From Pipra filicauda (taxonomy: Eukaryota > Chordata > Aves > Passeriformes > Pipridae), in assembly GCF_003945595.2 (NCBI RefSeq), contig NW_024104378.1, forward strand, positions 1,762,176-1,826,175: a DNA stretch of 64,000 nt, read 5' to 3'. This document shows, piece after piece, positions 1-11,641 of the stretch. Under the pieces are notes generated by a model, which made no database searches, had not been told where the DNA came from, and worked only from the letters and a program-made list of their open reading frames with translations. How positions within the stretch are numbered: the stretch's first letter is position 1; the number at the start of each line of letters is the position of its first letter. A program made the translations under genes and the position numbers.

Positions 1-2939
1 CCAGTCTACTTCAGCTAAAGAAGCTATACAGCTTCTGTATAAATTATATGAATGTTTCAGACACATTTTTTAAGAACAGATTTACAGCTGGCATAAAGAA
101 ATCATTGAGTACACGTAAATGAAAAATACACTAACATGTATCAAGTTGTTGCTCTACATGTACATTCAAGACCTATGGACATTTCTAAGTGTGTGATTAG
201 CTGTATAAGTCTTGCCAGCATGAGGCCCAGGTCGATTTCCCAAAAAGAAAATGCTATTGATCCAAAGCTGAAGTACTGGAAGGAGGGAAAATAAACAGGT
301 TTTTTTAAAGTTTTCCTGAATGAAGTAGATCAAAATACTACACAGTATTCATACTGATTAGGGAATTGATGTTAGGTTAGAATTGGGTAGCTTATTTAGC
401 AGGGTAAAGCAGTCTGTTGGAAAAGTTAAGATTACCCATGACCCTGTAAAAAGATTCAGAAGGCACTAACTTTGAGAGAAGAGGATCGAGTGAAGCTAAA
501 TGTCTAGATTTTGGCGCAAGAGCAACTTGATCATGAGTAAGCTACAAGAGTAATATGAAGAGGTGTCATACCTGATCTCATCAAAAGTCTCACAAGGCAT
601 AAATCAGCCTCCATTTGAAAAAAGTTGGCTTAGGAAAGGAAGGAAAGAACTCTGAAGGGGTTTCAGTTTCTTACTGCCACAGCTAGGTGTTAACATGACT
701 CTAAGCATGTTCCTTAACCTTATGGAAGGAACAAGAATTCCTTTACTTCACTGAATGTGTTAGTTGTAACATCAACTTTTTTTCTTAATAGAAAGGCTGG
801 GCAGTACTATACAATGTAAGTGAAATTCATATTTTTTTATTCTCTCTTTGTACTTACGTACTAAACATGAAGATACTAACAACACCTCACCTACACTACA
901 GTTATTACTGCTGGCTTAAAACTACCTAACACAGCTCCTCTTGGACTCTCTGTCCAGCAGGCAATTCTCAGGCAATGTGTTGATATGGTAGTAGTAATTA
1001 ACCGTTTCTGTGCTGTAAGCTTGAAAATAATGTCTTCAAACAGTCCTTGCTCTACTTGGATGTGAACTATCTAATGAGTTGTACTGCCTGAATTTTCAAA
1101 CTTCTTTAAGATCAGCCTGATCTTGTAGTGATTTTACCATCTGATAAGTAACTAGTCTTTCTGGGAAGCTGGGTAGTTTTGATAGCATTTCATTAAACAT
1201 TTATTATATATATTTCTTCAAAATCATACACTTAGGTATTTTTTGAAACCAGAGAAAGCCAGACCATCAGGAATAATAAATGTGGAGACCAAAATTAAAC
1301 TTTTCTTTGTGTCACTGTTGAACTACTTAGGTTTTGATCACTTATTCCCTTCCTCGTGATGTTTCAATTTCTGGATTAAAATCAGCAGAATTTCATAAAA
1401 GCCTCTTCCCTGGAGTGACCCTAGTGCTTTGAGGCAAAAGCACATTCATTTTGTGTGGCCATTTTCTTGGCATCTGCCTAACTGAATTTTGAGCTACAGT
1501 GCGTTCCTGTGAATAGTCAGATCAGTGCATCTGATGTCATGAACCTGTGTGTTTCTATTTCTTGCTTTTCATACCTGAGTGTCCAGATGTTTGTTTTAGT
1601 CTGCGGACGCTGCTAGCACAGTATAGCTGTTAATTGAAATTCTCCCCAGAAAACTTTCAGACTGAAATAGAGGTTCATAAATTCTCAGCCAGAAAATGTA
1701 GGGTGTTTGATTAATGAATCTGGGACAGGTTATCTTGACTTGTCTCCAGCTTCCTGAGAAACTGGCATATTTTAGTGTAGAAGCAAGGATCAACCAAGGG
1801 CACTAAATGCAGCATTCACAGAAGTGAACTGTTCAGTGAGTGATTCCAGCATATCTCCAAAGACACACTGTCCTTTGAACTGTAAGTGTGCTAGCTGCTC
1901 TCCAAGTGTAGTGGGATATAACTGACTCAAGGTAGGAGGTAAGGATGTGGAAGCACAGGCATGACCACACGTGCATCTGTAACAGCTTGAGAGATTGTGC
2001 CAATATACTTAGGCCATACAATAGCAGTAATGAAATCCTACTGCCATTTTTAAATCCCTTCCTTGAATGCTTTCTGCCTCTCTTCAGAGTTATTAATAAT
2101 TTGGATTGTATATATATCTGTGAAAAGTAAATACTGGGATGCTTTCAAGGCCATAAGGAGACTCTGTGCATGGGAAGTTACAGACAAGGGAGTCAAAAGG
2201 GATGATATGCAGGTCATGCTAGGTAAGTAGGGTGGGGTGGCCTTGTTCAGAGATGCTCTTATGCTCTATATCGAGTTGAACTACTAAACTAACAGTTCCC
2301 TCTTCCTGAATTCTAGAGAAAGATAGGCTTTTTTATCCCTTGTGTTATTTGAATGAAAATGATAGCAAGTCAAGCACAGGAATGAAAAGCATAGCAAGAT
2401 AAACTAAACTGTCCTTAGTAAAGTATGTAATGGTTCTGATTGTGGCTTAAGTGGCTTAACTTACTCTTTAACTTAAAATGAATCTTGGTGTGTAATTGAT
2501 TTTTTCATTGTAAACTAATTGTAGCAGTTATTTGCCTTAGCTTTACAATCTGCTTAAGCTTTTACTAAAATACAGTGCTGCAATAAGTGCTATAGTGTGT
2601 TAGCTGTTGTGAAATTGGAATGCTTTCTTATACAGTGTAGAAGGAAGAGGAAAGTGTGTATTTTCTTGGTCCTATTTTGTGTTATATTCAGTAAATGGAC
2701 TATTCATGAAGAGAATGAAGTCTGTCACCCTTGCTTTCTTATGAAGAAGCAAGCTGAGCATCAGCATAAGGACTCATTCAGCTCTCTCATTCTTTGAAGC
2801 CTTGTGGTTTTGAGGTTACATATGTGCTGCATAACAGTCCTACTTTCCAGAACAGCTTTGAGAATGCTGGAGACTGTGTGGTTTCCAGATGGTTGGTGTT
2901 AGATTCTTGGTTTTTTACTTTTTTTAATCTATTTTTTAG
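1..2939 (+). other. SNAP91: SNAP91 intron (upstream of the first visible exon)
   Basis: The region is AT-rich with no long open frame and no recognisable exon of the canonical protein. Because the first visible exon begins in phase 0 with an AG acceptor at 2938-2939, the preceding DNA is intronic. The only internal exon-like signal is a 24-nt candidate at 792-815, listed separately. No interspersed repeat was recognised here. Confidence 0.8.
792..815 (+). other. Candidate 24-nt microexon in SNAP91 (speculative)
   Basis: A pyrimidine-rich tract ending TTTCTTAATAG is followed by 24 nt and then a consensus donor GTAAGTG. In phase 0, which the next exon requires, the segment would read KGWAVLYN with no stop. 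The length is a multiple of three. I do not recall this peptide in mammalian AP180, so it could be a chance match between splice signals. Confidence 0.2.
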
Positions 2940-3023
2940 GCAGGAGGTGTGCCTCCAGCAAGTGCTGTTCCTGCTGCAGGAGGTACTCCACCTGTCCCCC
3001 AGCCAGGAGCAGCATTTGGGATG
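2940..3023 (+). CDS. SNAP91: SNAP91 coding exon (third from last coding exon)
   Basis: This is an 84-nt phase-0 exon. A long T-rich tract ending TTTTTTAG precedes it, and it ends ATG|GTGAGT. It encodes 28 residues starting AGGVPPASAVPAAGG and ending PGAAFGM, a Pro/Gly/Ala-rich linker typical of the AP180 assembly domain. The intron to the next exon is only 70 nt, which is very short but within the vertebrate range. Confidence 0.88.
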
Positions 3024-5433
3024 GTGAGTCTCATCTGTTACACTGCTCTCCTTCCTCCATCCAGAACCCTGCTGACTCCATGTTAATTTACAGCCCCCAG
3101 CAGGTGCAGGCATGCCCATGATGCCTCAACAGCCAGTGATGTACGGGCAGCCTATGATGAGGCCCCCCTTTGGAGCTGCCACGGGCCCTGGTGTACAGGT
3201 AAGCATTACTGATTGCTCTCCATTTCTCTAGAAAGTAGCTTATGTGTATGCATTATCTCACTTTAACTCTAGCTGTAGATCTGTTAATGAGATGTCTTAC
3301 AGAAATCAGCTGCCCAACTTGCAGCAGATCACATGAACCAGTTGCCTTGTATGAGACCAGTGAAACAGGTTCGAAAAATCTCCAGCAGCTAGCTAAATTC
3401 AAGTTCTGGGAGATGTTTGGGTAAAGCTCAAAGTGGAGTTGATGGGTGTTCCTATCCTGTTCACAGCCTGTCATAATTTACTAGAGCTGTACTCGGCGTC
3501 TTTCCTCCCAGCCCAACAAGAGACTCCTCAGAAAACCAACCTTCTATTTATGAACAAGCTAAGATCTCCAGGTCTTCCATGACAACTCTTTCTCAATAAA
3601 TACAACTTTATTTGTTTCAGGCTGGTAGCTTGCTAGGTGTCTTTCAGTGCAAAACAACTGCATTCAAATATGAATTACCATAGTGTGTGCAACATTGGAG
3701 TGCACACTTTTCACAGCAATGCACAGATTTAAATACCATGAAGTTTTTTTTCTAACTTACATTATGGTAGAGGAATGCAAATGAATAATCTTGATCACTG
3801 TGCTCTTTTTTAAGTGGGAGATCCATGACGGCTTCAGTTTTTCTTGTTTTTAAACTATATCTGACTTTGTGACATTCACATATTTCAACATAGAGGCAAC
3901 AAAAGTTTGGCCATCTAAAACTAAAGCAAACATATTTTTAATTCTACACTAATTAAAAATAAGCAGGAAACATTGTGTCACAAGTTACTGGTTGCCAGGG
4001 GGATGAGGCCCTTCTTTAATATGCTGGAAAAACCTAACAGGGTAATTATTGGTGAAGTAGGTTGAGTAGTGGAGCCATGCCATCCCTCCTGTTGAAGTGA
4101 GTATTAACAGCTGCCTTCCATAGTTTCCTAAGGATTTTTTTAAACTGGATGCTCATAAATTTGGAAGTGCAGCATCATGTACCCACTGTGATGCAAAGCT
4201 TTTAGCTCCTCACCAGTAGGCGATACAGCATTAGCTATAATACCTGTTCCAGGCTATTTTTTCAAAGTAGAGTTTGGTTTATAATAACTCTGAAAAGAAA
4301 AGGACCCATCCAGAGGAGAGGCAGGGAATGACTTCGCTGTAGTATTTTGCTTCTTTGTGAGTCAGAAGTCCATCTTGTCTTTCAAGTAAGGTGGGAGATG
4401 GAAGTTGATGCTTCAGCTCTAAAAATCTCACTCGTAACCCTGGAAACCAGGTCACCTCCCTTGTTTTGCAAATATTAAGCAACCAACATGTAGCAAACCG
4501 CACTTTTTAAGTAGGGAACTACATTCCCAATGAGGCTTGTCAGGGTTTTCCATGTGGAAATGGTAAGATCTTGAAACTGCTCCAAGTAAGAACGTACTTG
4601 GTCTTGCTGTTCCTCCCACCTTAAACTATCTCTGCACTTACCAAGAATAATATTATGGGACATAGACAATTTTTCTAGAAGAGTAGTCATCAAGATGCCA
4701 GGGCTACATACAAAATACCTCTTGTGCCCCGAGTTAAGGTAGGGATAGGGAGGAGTGAAGACAGGATAACAGAATCATTTGATCACCATGGTAAGAAGTG
4801 TTGCATGGAACTTGAAAACTGACATTTTCTATGGAATAACTGATGCTTTTTGCCTGCCAAAGGAGGAAACTTGTATAATCTAGTCATGTTTTCACTACAC
4901 TTTGGACTCTTATTTACATTACCAGTGTAGAATAACTTGTACTTAAATGCCAGTTGCTGGAATTTTCAGTCGTGCTCTGCAGCATGTACTCTGCTTACTC
5001 TGCACCTTGATGTTAAACATCTAACAATTGCTTATCTTCTGTCTGGATTGGTGATCCTAACGTCATTCTGTCTTACAGGCAGTGTGATTTGAAGCTGTGC
5101 CAATTAGGATCTACGGTGTCTATAGCCTTATCCATTAAACCTGCCACACATTGTTAACCCTGTAGTACGGATGGAATCTAAACAATGCTTGAGTAAAGTG
5201 GCACCATGCTGAACTTGCAGAAAAATGAGAATTTAGCATGCTTGTCATGTGCTTGTGTGAGAACCGTCTATGTTTATCTAACGCTTGTGTGTTCTTGTCT
5301 GCTTTGTTTTTTTCCTGCCTTCCTGGCTGGCATCTGTTAGCTTTCTCCAAGCCCAACTCCTGCTACTCAGAGTCCCAAGAAACCTCCAACAAAGGACCCA
5401 TTAGCGGATCTTAACATCAAGGATTTCTTGTAA
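2940..5433 (+). CDS. SNAP91: SNAP91 (AP180), last three coding exons, 3' part of the gene
   Basis: SNAP91/AP180 is the neuronal clathrin-assembly protein that binds phosphoinositides, clathrin and AP-2 at presynaptic endocytic sites. Only the C-terminal end of the unstructured assembly domain lies here; the N-terminal ANTH domain is left of the window. Exons 2940-3023, 3094-3198 and 5341-5433 are all in phase 0 and give 28+35+30 residues. They are rich in Pro, Gly, Met and Gln and include MMPQQPVMYGQPMMRPPFGA and the tail KDPLADLNIKDFL followed by TAA. I recognise this tail as that of AP180. The paralogue PICALM ends differently (around IQFM), so PICALM is rejected. All internal junctions have AG acceptors and GT donors. 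The gene converges on PRSS35, as in human. Confidence 0.93.
3094..3198 (+). CDS. SNAP91: SNAP91 coding exon (second from last coding exon)
   Basis: This is a 105-nt phase-0 exon between TTTACAG and CAG|GTAAGC. It encodes 35 residues, including PMMPQQPVMYGQPMMRPP, the Met/Gln/Pro-rich stretch near the C-terminus of AP180. The following intron (3199-5340) is about 2.1 kb. Confidence 0.92.
5341..5433 (+). CDS. SNAP91: SNAP91 terminal coding exon portion
   Basis: This exon follows CATCTGTTAG and encodes 30 residues starting LSPSPTPATQSPKKPP and ending DLNIKDFL, then TAA at 5431-5433. The Ser/Pro/Lys-rich segment and acidic-hydrophobic tail match the AP180 C-terminus. The exon probably continues 8 nt past the stop to a donor at 5442 (ATAAG|GTATTC). 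Confidence 0.94.
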   Translation, partial: LSPSPTPATQSPKKPPTKDPLADLNIKDFL

Positions 5434-6706
5434 ACGATAAGGTATTCTGTGACTGCCTGCTTAAGCATGTCACACTGTGGTACATGTCTGGCACACAGAT
5501 GTTGTTTAGGCCGGTAGGTTGAATATGACTGATAAAATAGTAGCTGCAGAGATATATAGAAACATGCACTGATAATGAAAACTGAAATCTCTGTCCACAC
5601 TCTTAATTTTGGCCTGAAAGCTTGACTTTTAACTACATTTTTGCCAAAAGTGACTGCCAGGAAACATTATCTTCAACTTGTAACTTCCATTCTTACCTTG
5701 CTTCTATTAAATCTAAGGATTCAGGTTTGGGTTTTTTCCTAAATTAATACTGAAATATATAGAATTATAACAGGGTACAAATTCTGAGGGGGGAAATGGT
5801 GTTGAAGAGGCATATTCCAGTCTTGTGGGTGTTGAAACAGATTTTGTATAACAGGTGTAAAGGTTTCAAAACAGGAAAAACTAACTAACTTACGTGTTCT
5901 GGTCATGAAGGGAAGGTTATTTGCATATTTTAACTGCTGCCAGCTGATGTGTTCCCCTGCCATACAATTTTTCAAGGCATTGCTTTTATGAATGCTAAGG
6001 CATGAGGTCCTGAGCAGGGCTGTATAGAACAACGGTGGGGAAGAACAGAGGAGTAAATGTAAAGAGAAAATGGAGGAGAAGCGAAAAAACAGTACTGCAG
6101 AATGGAAGGGAAAAAATACCAAAATATTACTGTGGGGGTTTTGGAGAAGGATTTTAAATGTCAAATTGAATTGAACACTTATGCCAATTAAAAAATAATA
6201 ATGCAGAAGTAAGGCAGGCATTTTATAATTAAGACTAGAATAATTCGCCAGGTGAGTGGAGGACAACCATTACATAACTTTAAAGCCTTCTTCATGAGTC
6301 ACTTTTCTTTCTTCCTAGAGCTTAATTCTAAACCTCCTCTGCACTGGAGTTGGCAGCAGTGGATGGAATTAGCCTGGTCTTAGCAGGCATCACCCAGTCC
6401 CGCTTCACCTTTCTCCAAATTTCAGCCACAGGAAGGTGTACATGGCACTTGGTGGAGATGGCCAGGAGTGGGGATGCACCTTCATTCCTGGGACTCACTG
6501 CTTCCAACTAGTATTTATAGTAGAGAGATAACTAATATATATAGTAGAGAGATTCATAACTGTCTGTGGGAAGACTCTGCTTCATTAAAAACTGATAGCA
6601 AATCCTTGAAGGTGTGAAGAGATGAGCAGATTTGGTGTTCTTTTCTAGCATGTGCTTTACTAACTCAGTACTCCAGTTTTCATCTAATACTTTTCTGTAT
6701 TCACAG

Positions 6707-8130
6707 CTGCAGTTTTTCTGACTGGATGCTAAAAACGTGAGTTTGGAGTCTACAAATGGATGCTCAGAGTTTCAAAGTGAGCCACCAGTACCAAACCTAG
6801 CGCTTACTCAGACTTTCTCTTCCTCCTGAAACGTGTAGCACAGCTGTGAAAGTGAACATTAGGAATGTGTACTACCTTAGCTGTTATCCCTACTCTCTCT
6901 TGGAATTTGTGTACTTGGGTTATTTGTGTTTTACAATTTAAACAATGGATGTATGTTTCTGATGCCTTCTAGTGCTTTTCTGAACCTATCCCATGGGGGC
7001 AGATTATGCAGCTGTTGTTTGGTGAGCCATTTGGAGCTATGTCTGTGGTTTTTGAAGGTTTCAATGTATATAACTTTTTGAGGACACCTAAAATTTCCCT
7101 AGGACTCAATTTCTCCTTTATCTGTTATAAAGCATAGTGTGATAATACCAGATAGTAAAGAAAATACTTAAGAAATTGTGCAGGATACTTTTTTTTCCCC
7201 CAGTCACAGGAATCTCAATTGTGGTGAAAAAAATGTTTTATTTTTGTGGCACTGTATATGTTAAGATAATTTAAAGTAATATAAAGGAAAACTTCCATAA
7301 CAAATACTTTTTCAATGATTTATCAAGAATGAAAAATCATGTCTGAAAAGTACCATATTTATTGCTGTTTTATTTTTAAATCTATTTTAATTATTTGAGT
7401 TTTTGCATTTAAAATTGACATACTCATCAGTTCTTGCTAAATGCACTGAAAATAAGTAAAGGGTCAGTTTCTCTCCATGTAGTTGGGAAAAAGCAACCAT
7501 AGTTGTACTGGCATTAAGGGATTTCAAATACGAGAGCACTTTTTGGTATATCTGTAGTCAAAACATTACAAGTGATGTTACTCATCTCTGTTCAGTTCTT
7601 ATGTACATCTCTTAATTTAGTGCTTACCTGTGTATGCCTTAGGCTAGTGTTTTCTCCATTGCCCCGAATGCGCTGTGAGTAGCTTTTGTACTATTGGTGA
7701 TTAGATTTAATTCTGATCCAGAGATCCATGCCCTTTACTGTACATACTGTGTTTCTTTAATTTTTGTTTGTTCTCATACTGTTTCTGCTGATGGCTTGGT
7801 GTAAGATCTTGACTCTTCAATGAGGTCACTGTTGATCAGTGTTACAAGTGGCTTGGCAGTTCTCTGTAAAAGCATATCGGGTTGGAAAGATATTCACCTA
7901 AAGTCTTTCAAATGAACTATTTAATCAATGTATGGTACCATTAAAAGTGGTTGTATCTGAATTTGCTGTGGGGATAACACTGTAATGGGAAAGTTCTATA
8001 AAAAGCTGATTTCAAAATGGCTTTTCTTTGTATTTCAGTTAAAAAAAAATCCCAAACAGGAAAAAAAAAAAGAAAACAAAAAACCCCAGTGCATGTGTGC
8101 CCTCTGAGATGCAATAAACACCTTGATCAA
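6707..8130 (+). other. SNAP91: Probable SNAP91 3' UTR exon
   Basis: The coding exon appears to splice from 5441 (ATAAG|GTATTC) to an acceptor at 6705-6706 (TTTTCTGTATTCACAG). The downstream sequence has a typical long, AU-rich neuronal 3' UTR character, with many T-runs and no open frame. It ends near an AATAAA at 8113-8118. Parts from about 6740 to 7080 resemble the mammalian SNAP91 3' UTR as I remember it. The alternative is a single unspliced 3' UTR running from 5434. Confidence 0.55.
8113..8118 (+). terminator. Candidate SNAP91 poly(A) signal
   Basis: A canonical AATAAA (in GCAATAAACACC) lies at the end of the AU-rich 3' UTR-like region and about 140 bp before the CR1 cluster begins. Other weaker signals upstream could give shorter transcripts. 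Confidence 0.5.
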
Positions 8131-8257
8131 AGTAAATATCTTGTTGCCAGTTTCATAATCATTGAGATGTTGAGCACAATAATGTACTTTGAAAGGGGAA
8201 AAATGTGTATAGGTCCTGACACTGATTGCTGAGGCTGCTGCATATGGTAATGACTTT

Positions 8258-9266
8258 TATAGAATCATAGAATCATTTTGGTTGGAAAAGATGTCTGAGA
8301 TCATGGAGTCCATCTGTTAATCTAACACTGTCAAGTCCACCACTCAGCCATGTTCCTAAGTGGCACATCTACACATCTTTTAAATACCTCCAGGGATGGT
8401 GACTCCACCACTTCCCTGGGCAGCGTGTTCCAATGATTGACCACCCATTCCATGAAGAAATTTTTACTAATATCCAATCTAAACCTTCCTTGCTACAACT
8501 TGAGACCATTTCCCCCGGTCCTGTCTCTTGTTACCTGGGAGAAGAGGCTGACCCCAACCTGGCTTGAACCTTATTTCAGGTAGTTGTATAGAGCAATAAG
8601 GTCTAAGCCTCCAGGCTGAACACCCCCAGCTCCTTCAGCCACTCATCGTAAGACTTGTACTCCGGACCCTTCACCAGCTTCATTGCCCTTCTTTGGACAT
8701 GCTCCAGCACCTCAATGTCCTTCTTATAGTTAGGGGCCCAGAACTGGACACAGCACTCAAGGTGCACCCTCATCAGTGCCAAGTTCAGGAGGACAATCTC
8801 TGCCCTGGTCCTGCTGGCTAGACTGTTTGTGATACAAGCCAGGATGCCATTGGCCTTTTTGAGCACCTGGGCACACTGCTGGCTCATCTTCAGCTGCTGT
8901 TGACCAACACTCTCAAGTCCTTTTCTGCTGGGCAGCTTTTCAGGCAGTCTTCTCCAAGCCTGTAGCACTGCACAGGGTTGTTGTGACCCCAGTGCAGGAC
9001 CTGGCACTTGGCCTTATTGAGCCTCAAACCTTTGACTTTGGCCTGTCCATCTAGCCTGTCCTAATCCCTCTGCCTTTCTACCCTCCAACAGATTGACACT
9101 CCTGCTCAGCTTGGTGTCATCTGCAAAATTACTGAGGGAGCACTCAATCCCCTTGTCCAGATAATTGATAAAGATTAAACAGGACTGACCCTAATACTGA
9201 GCCCTGAGGAGCGCTACTTGTGACCAACTACCAGTTGGATGTGGCACCATTCACCACTACTCTTGG
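8258..9266 (-). mobile_element. CR1 LINE, 5'-truncated, 3' part of ORF2
   Basis: On the - strand this is a 5'-truncated chicken-repeat-1 LINE. Its 3' terminus carries the CR1 octamer-type ending (TCATAGAATCAT on +, 8260-8275). A relatively intact stretch (8603-9007) encodes the C-terminal end of the reverse-transcriptase ORF, including [32 protein letters not shown] and [14 protein letters not shown]. Earlier and later segments are broken by stops and indels, so the copy is dead. Its 5' end abuts the oppositely oriented CR1 at about 9267. Confidence 0.92.
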
Positions 9267-9622
9267 AGATCTCATTGCAGTTACAACTTCCTTGTGTAGG
9301 GAAGTGGAGGGACAGGCACTGATCTCTTCTCTGTGGTGACCAGTGACAGGACCCGAGGGAATGTCCTGAAATTGTGTCGGGAGGTTTAGGTTGGGTATTA
9401 GCAAAACGTTTTTCACCCAGCCAGTGGTTAGGTGCTGGAACAGGTTCCCCAGGGCAGTGGTCACAGCACCAAGCCTGACAAGAGTTCAAGAAGTTCTTGG
9501 GCAATACTCTGGGGCACATGGTGTGACTCTTGGGGATGGTCCTGTGCAGGGCCAGGAGTTGGACTCAATGTTCCTTGTGGGTCCCTTCCAATTGGCATAG
9601 TCTGTGATTCTGTGACTCCAAG
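9267..9622 (+). mobile_element. CR1 LINE, 3'-terminal fragment
   Basis: This is the last ~355 bp of a CR1 element in + orientation. It includes the familiar segment around GTGACCAGTGACAGGACCC, a broken end of ORF2 (TTTTTCACCCAGCCAGTGGT) and the terminus GGTCCCTTCCAATTGGCATA followed by the degenerate octamer CTGTGATTCTGTGA. It is head to head with the - strand CR1 at 8258-9266. Confidence 0.9.
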
Positions 9623-11616
9623 GGTGGACCACAGGGGTTGCTTCTTGTCCTCTGCAGCGTGAGCACAGCTCTGCTTCAGGGCTCCACTGGGCCCTTGAGG
9701 CTCACTTCTTGCCGGCTGCCTTTGCGCCTCCCAGACACCACTCATGTCCTGGCTTGCTCTAGCTCCCTTTCCCATCACTGGCCAAGAAGCACAGTGCAGC
9801 AGTGTTTAGAGGGCAAAAAGTGTAGGATTGGCATAGGTAAGTGTAGTGCTTTGGAAAATACCACATACCACTTGCTCTTCCTCCTCGTCTTTTGTGAGTG
9901 ATTAGTCCTTGTAGGAATACATACATTTCCAGAAGAATGTGTAACGGGAAGTTAGAACTCATTTTGCTAGGAAGGCTTTCTGCCTAAGTGATGGCTCTTT
10001 CTCAAAGGCAGTTTCAGTGCTTTCCCCCCCTCTGTTCCCTGCATAGCAAGAAAAGTTCTCAGCTTGGCTCTCTGGTATGCACAGAGATAACATGTTTGCA
10101 GACGTGTACAAGGCCTCCTTGGGCCAGAGAGAGTGCAGGAGAAGAGAGAAAAGATACAAAAAGCCTTGGAGGAAGAGGGGCTTTGCCTTTTGCCCCTGGG
10201 GCCCAATGCGTGCATCATTATAAAAAAGTGGTCCTTGCATCTGAAATAAACCTTTTTTTAAATCTTCCACTGCCTTGGCATTTTTGGGAAGAACACCAGT
10301 GTCTGTTCACCTTACAGTCCCAATCCTCATTCTTCAAATTCTCATTCTTCAGATAATGGGGACCAGTATATGAGTATTTCATCCTAAGATGTGACACTGA
10401 TGACAGTCCTTTCTTCTCACAGGCTGCTTTCCCGTTCCTGGCAGTTGCTGATCTTTAAGCAGTACAGGAGAGATCCATACAAAGCCAGACTGAGCACAAA
10501 ACCACTAGTAAAACAGGGACTGGGAGAGAAGAATTCTCTAGTTTAACCTTTAATGAAGCCTCAGGAGGCTTCATGAAAGCTCTTCATTTCCTTAAACCAG
10601 AGTAATATTGAAACAGTGGAAGTTCATAATACTGGTCCTGATTTCTTTCCCATGAGGTATCATTCAACAGCTAATTGTGAGCCAGCATAACTATAATCCT
10701 ACAGGAATTGCTTGTGCTATAGTTTGTCTTATGACAGGATGGAAGGAGGAGAAACCCTTTCATATAGTTAAGTGCAATAAAGTTGTTCTGGTATGAGATG
10801 ACTAACTAAAGACCTCCTTGATTTAGTAACTAAATGATGTGATGAAGCAGTACTGAATGCCAAGGGCTGCTTCAAAGTACTTCGTAGACAAGAAAATACT
10901 GAAATGACTTGATCGTGCTCTGGTAAGATTTGAACCTTGAATTGGATTTCAAAGACATTTCAAGTTGTGCAACTAGTAGAGGAGTTCCACTGTCTAAGAG
11001 GTTTTTTTGGTTATTCATTTGTGTTTTTACTTGCTAGTACATTGGTATTCTGAATCTACTAAATTTGATCTTGGAAAGGTTGATTTTATACCTCAGCTTT
11101 TTGATGAGTGCTCTGTTGCATTAGGGTTTTCTGTCTTAGAAATTGGTAAGACTCAGCAAATCGCTGTGTTTTCTCACTATTTGAGCATGAAGACCTGGAA
11201 AAGGTCAGTTCCTGCGCCCCCAGAAAGGCTCACCATGGTTTTGTCCACCCTGCCTATGTGCTATGTTTGCCAAACGCGAGGAACACTTGATTTCTTACCA
11301 ATGTGTTATGCATGTCTTCTCAAAGTGAGGACAGCATTTTCAGAGGAGCATCATAACCAAACAGGTAAATATATTTATACCAGTTCAGTAGTGTCTCATT
11401 TAAATTAGAGATGATGAACTACTATTCACTGAATTGCAAATGAATGTTTGTGATGTCACATGTTTCAAAGGGCCAAACCTCAGAATGAGGGCATTCTCCT
11501 GGCCAGGTACATGCCCCTGCTATACAGTAACCAACTTTCTGCATCAGCTTCTTCCATGTCAACAAACTTTGGTCCTCATTTTTCTTAGTCTTCTGTAGAT
11601 CTCATGGCCAACAGCT

Positions 11617-11641
11617 CTGTGTGTGTGTGTGTGTGTGTGTT
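11617..11641. repeat. (TG)n microsatellite
   Basis: About 12 uninterrupted TG dinucleotides occur between CAGCTC and TTGTCATTC. This is a simple intergenic repeat. Confidence 0.95.

Noticed and set aside
2940..5433. PICALM as the identity of the 5' gene
   Set aside because: The C-terminal tail KDPLADLNIKDFL is that of AP180/SNAP91. PICALM ends with a different sequence, and PRSS35 is the neighbour of SNAP91.
5739..6266. 175-codon open frame on the - strand
   Set aside because: It lies within the presumed SNAP91 3' UTR intron. It has no domain, no clear splice or promoter context, and looks like chance.
11007..11408. 133-codon + strand open frame
   Set aside because: No family similarity recognised. 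A single isolated frame in intergenic DNA is expected by chance.
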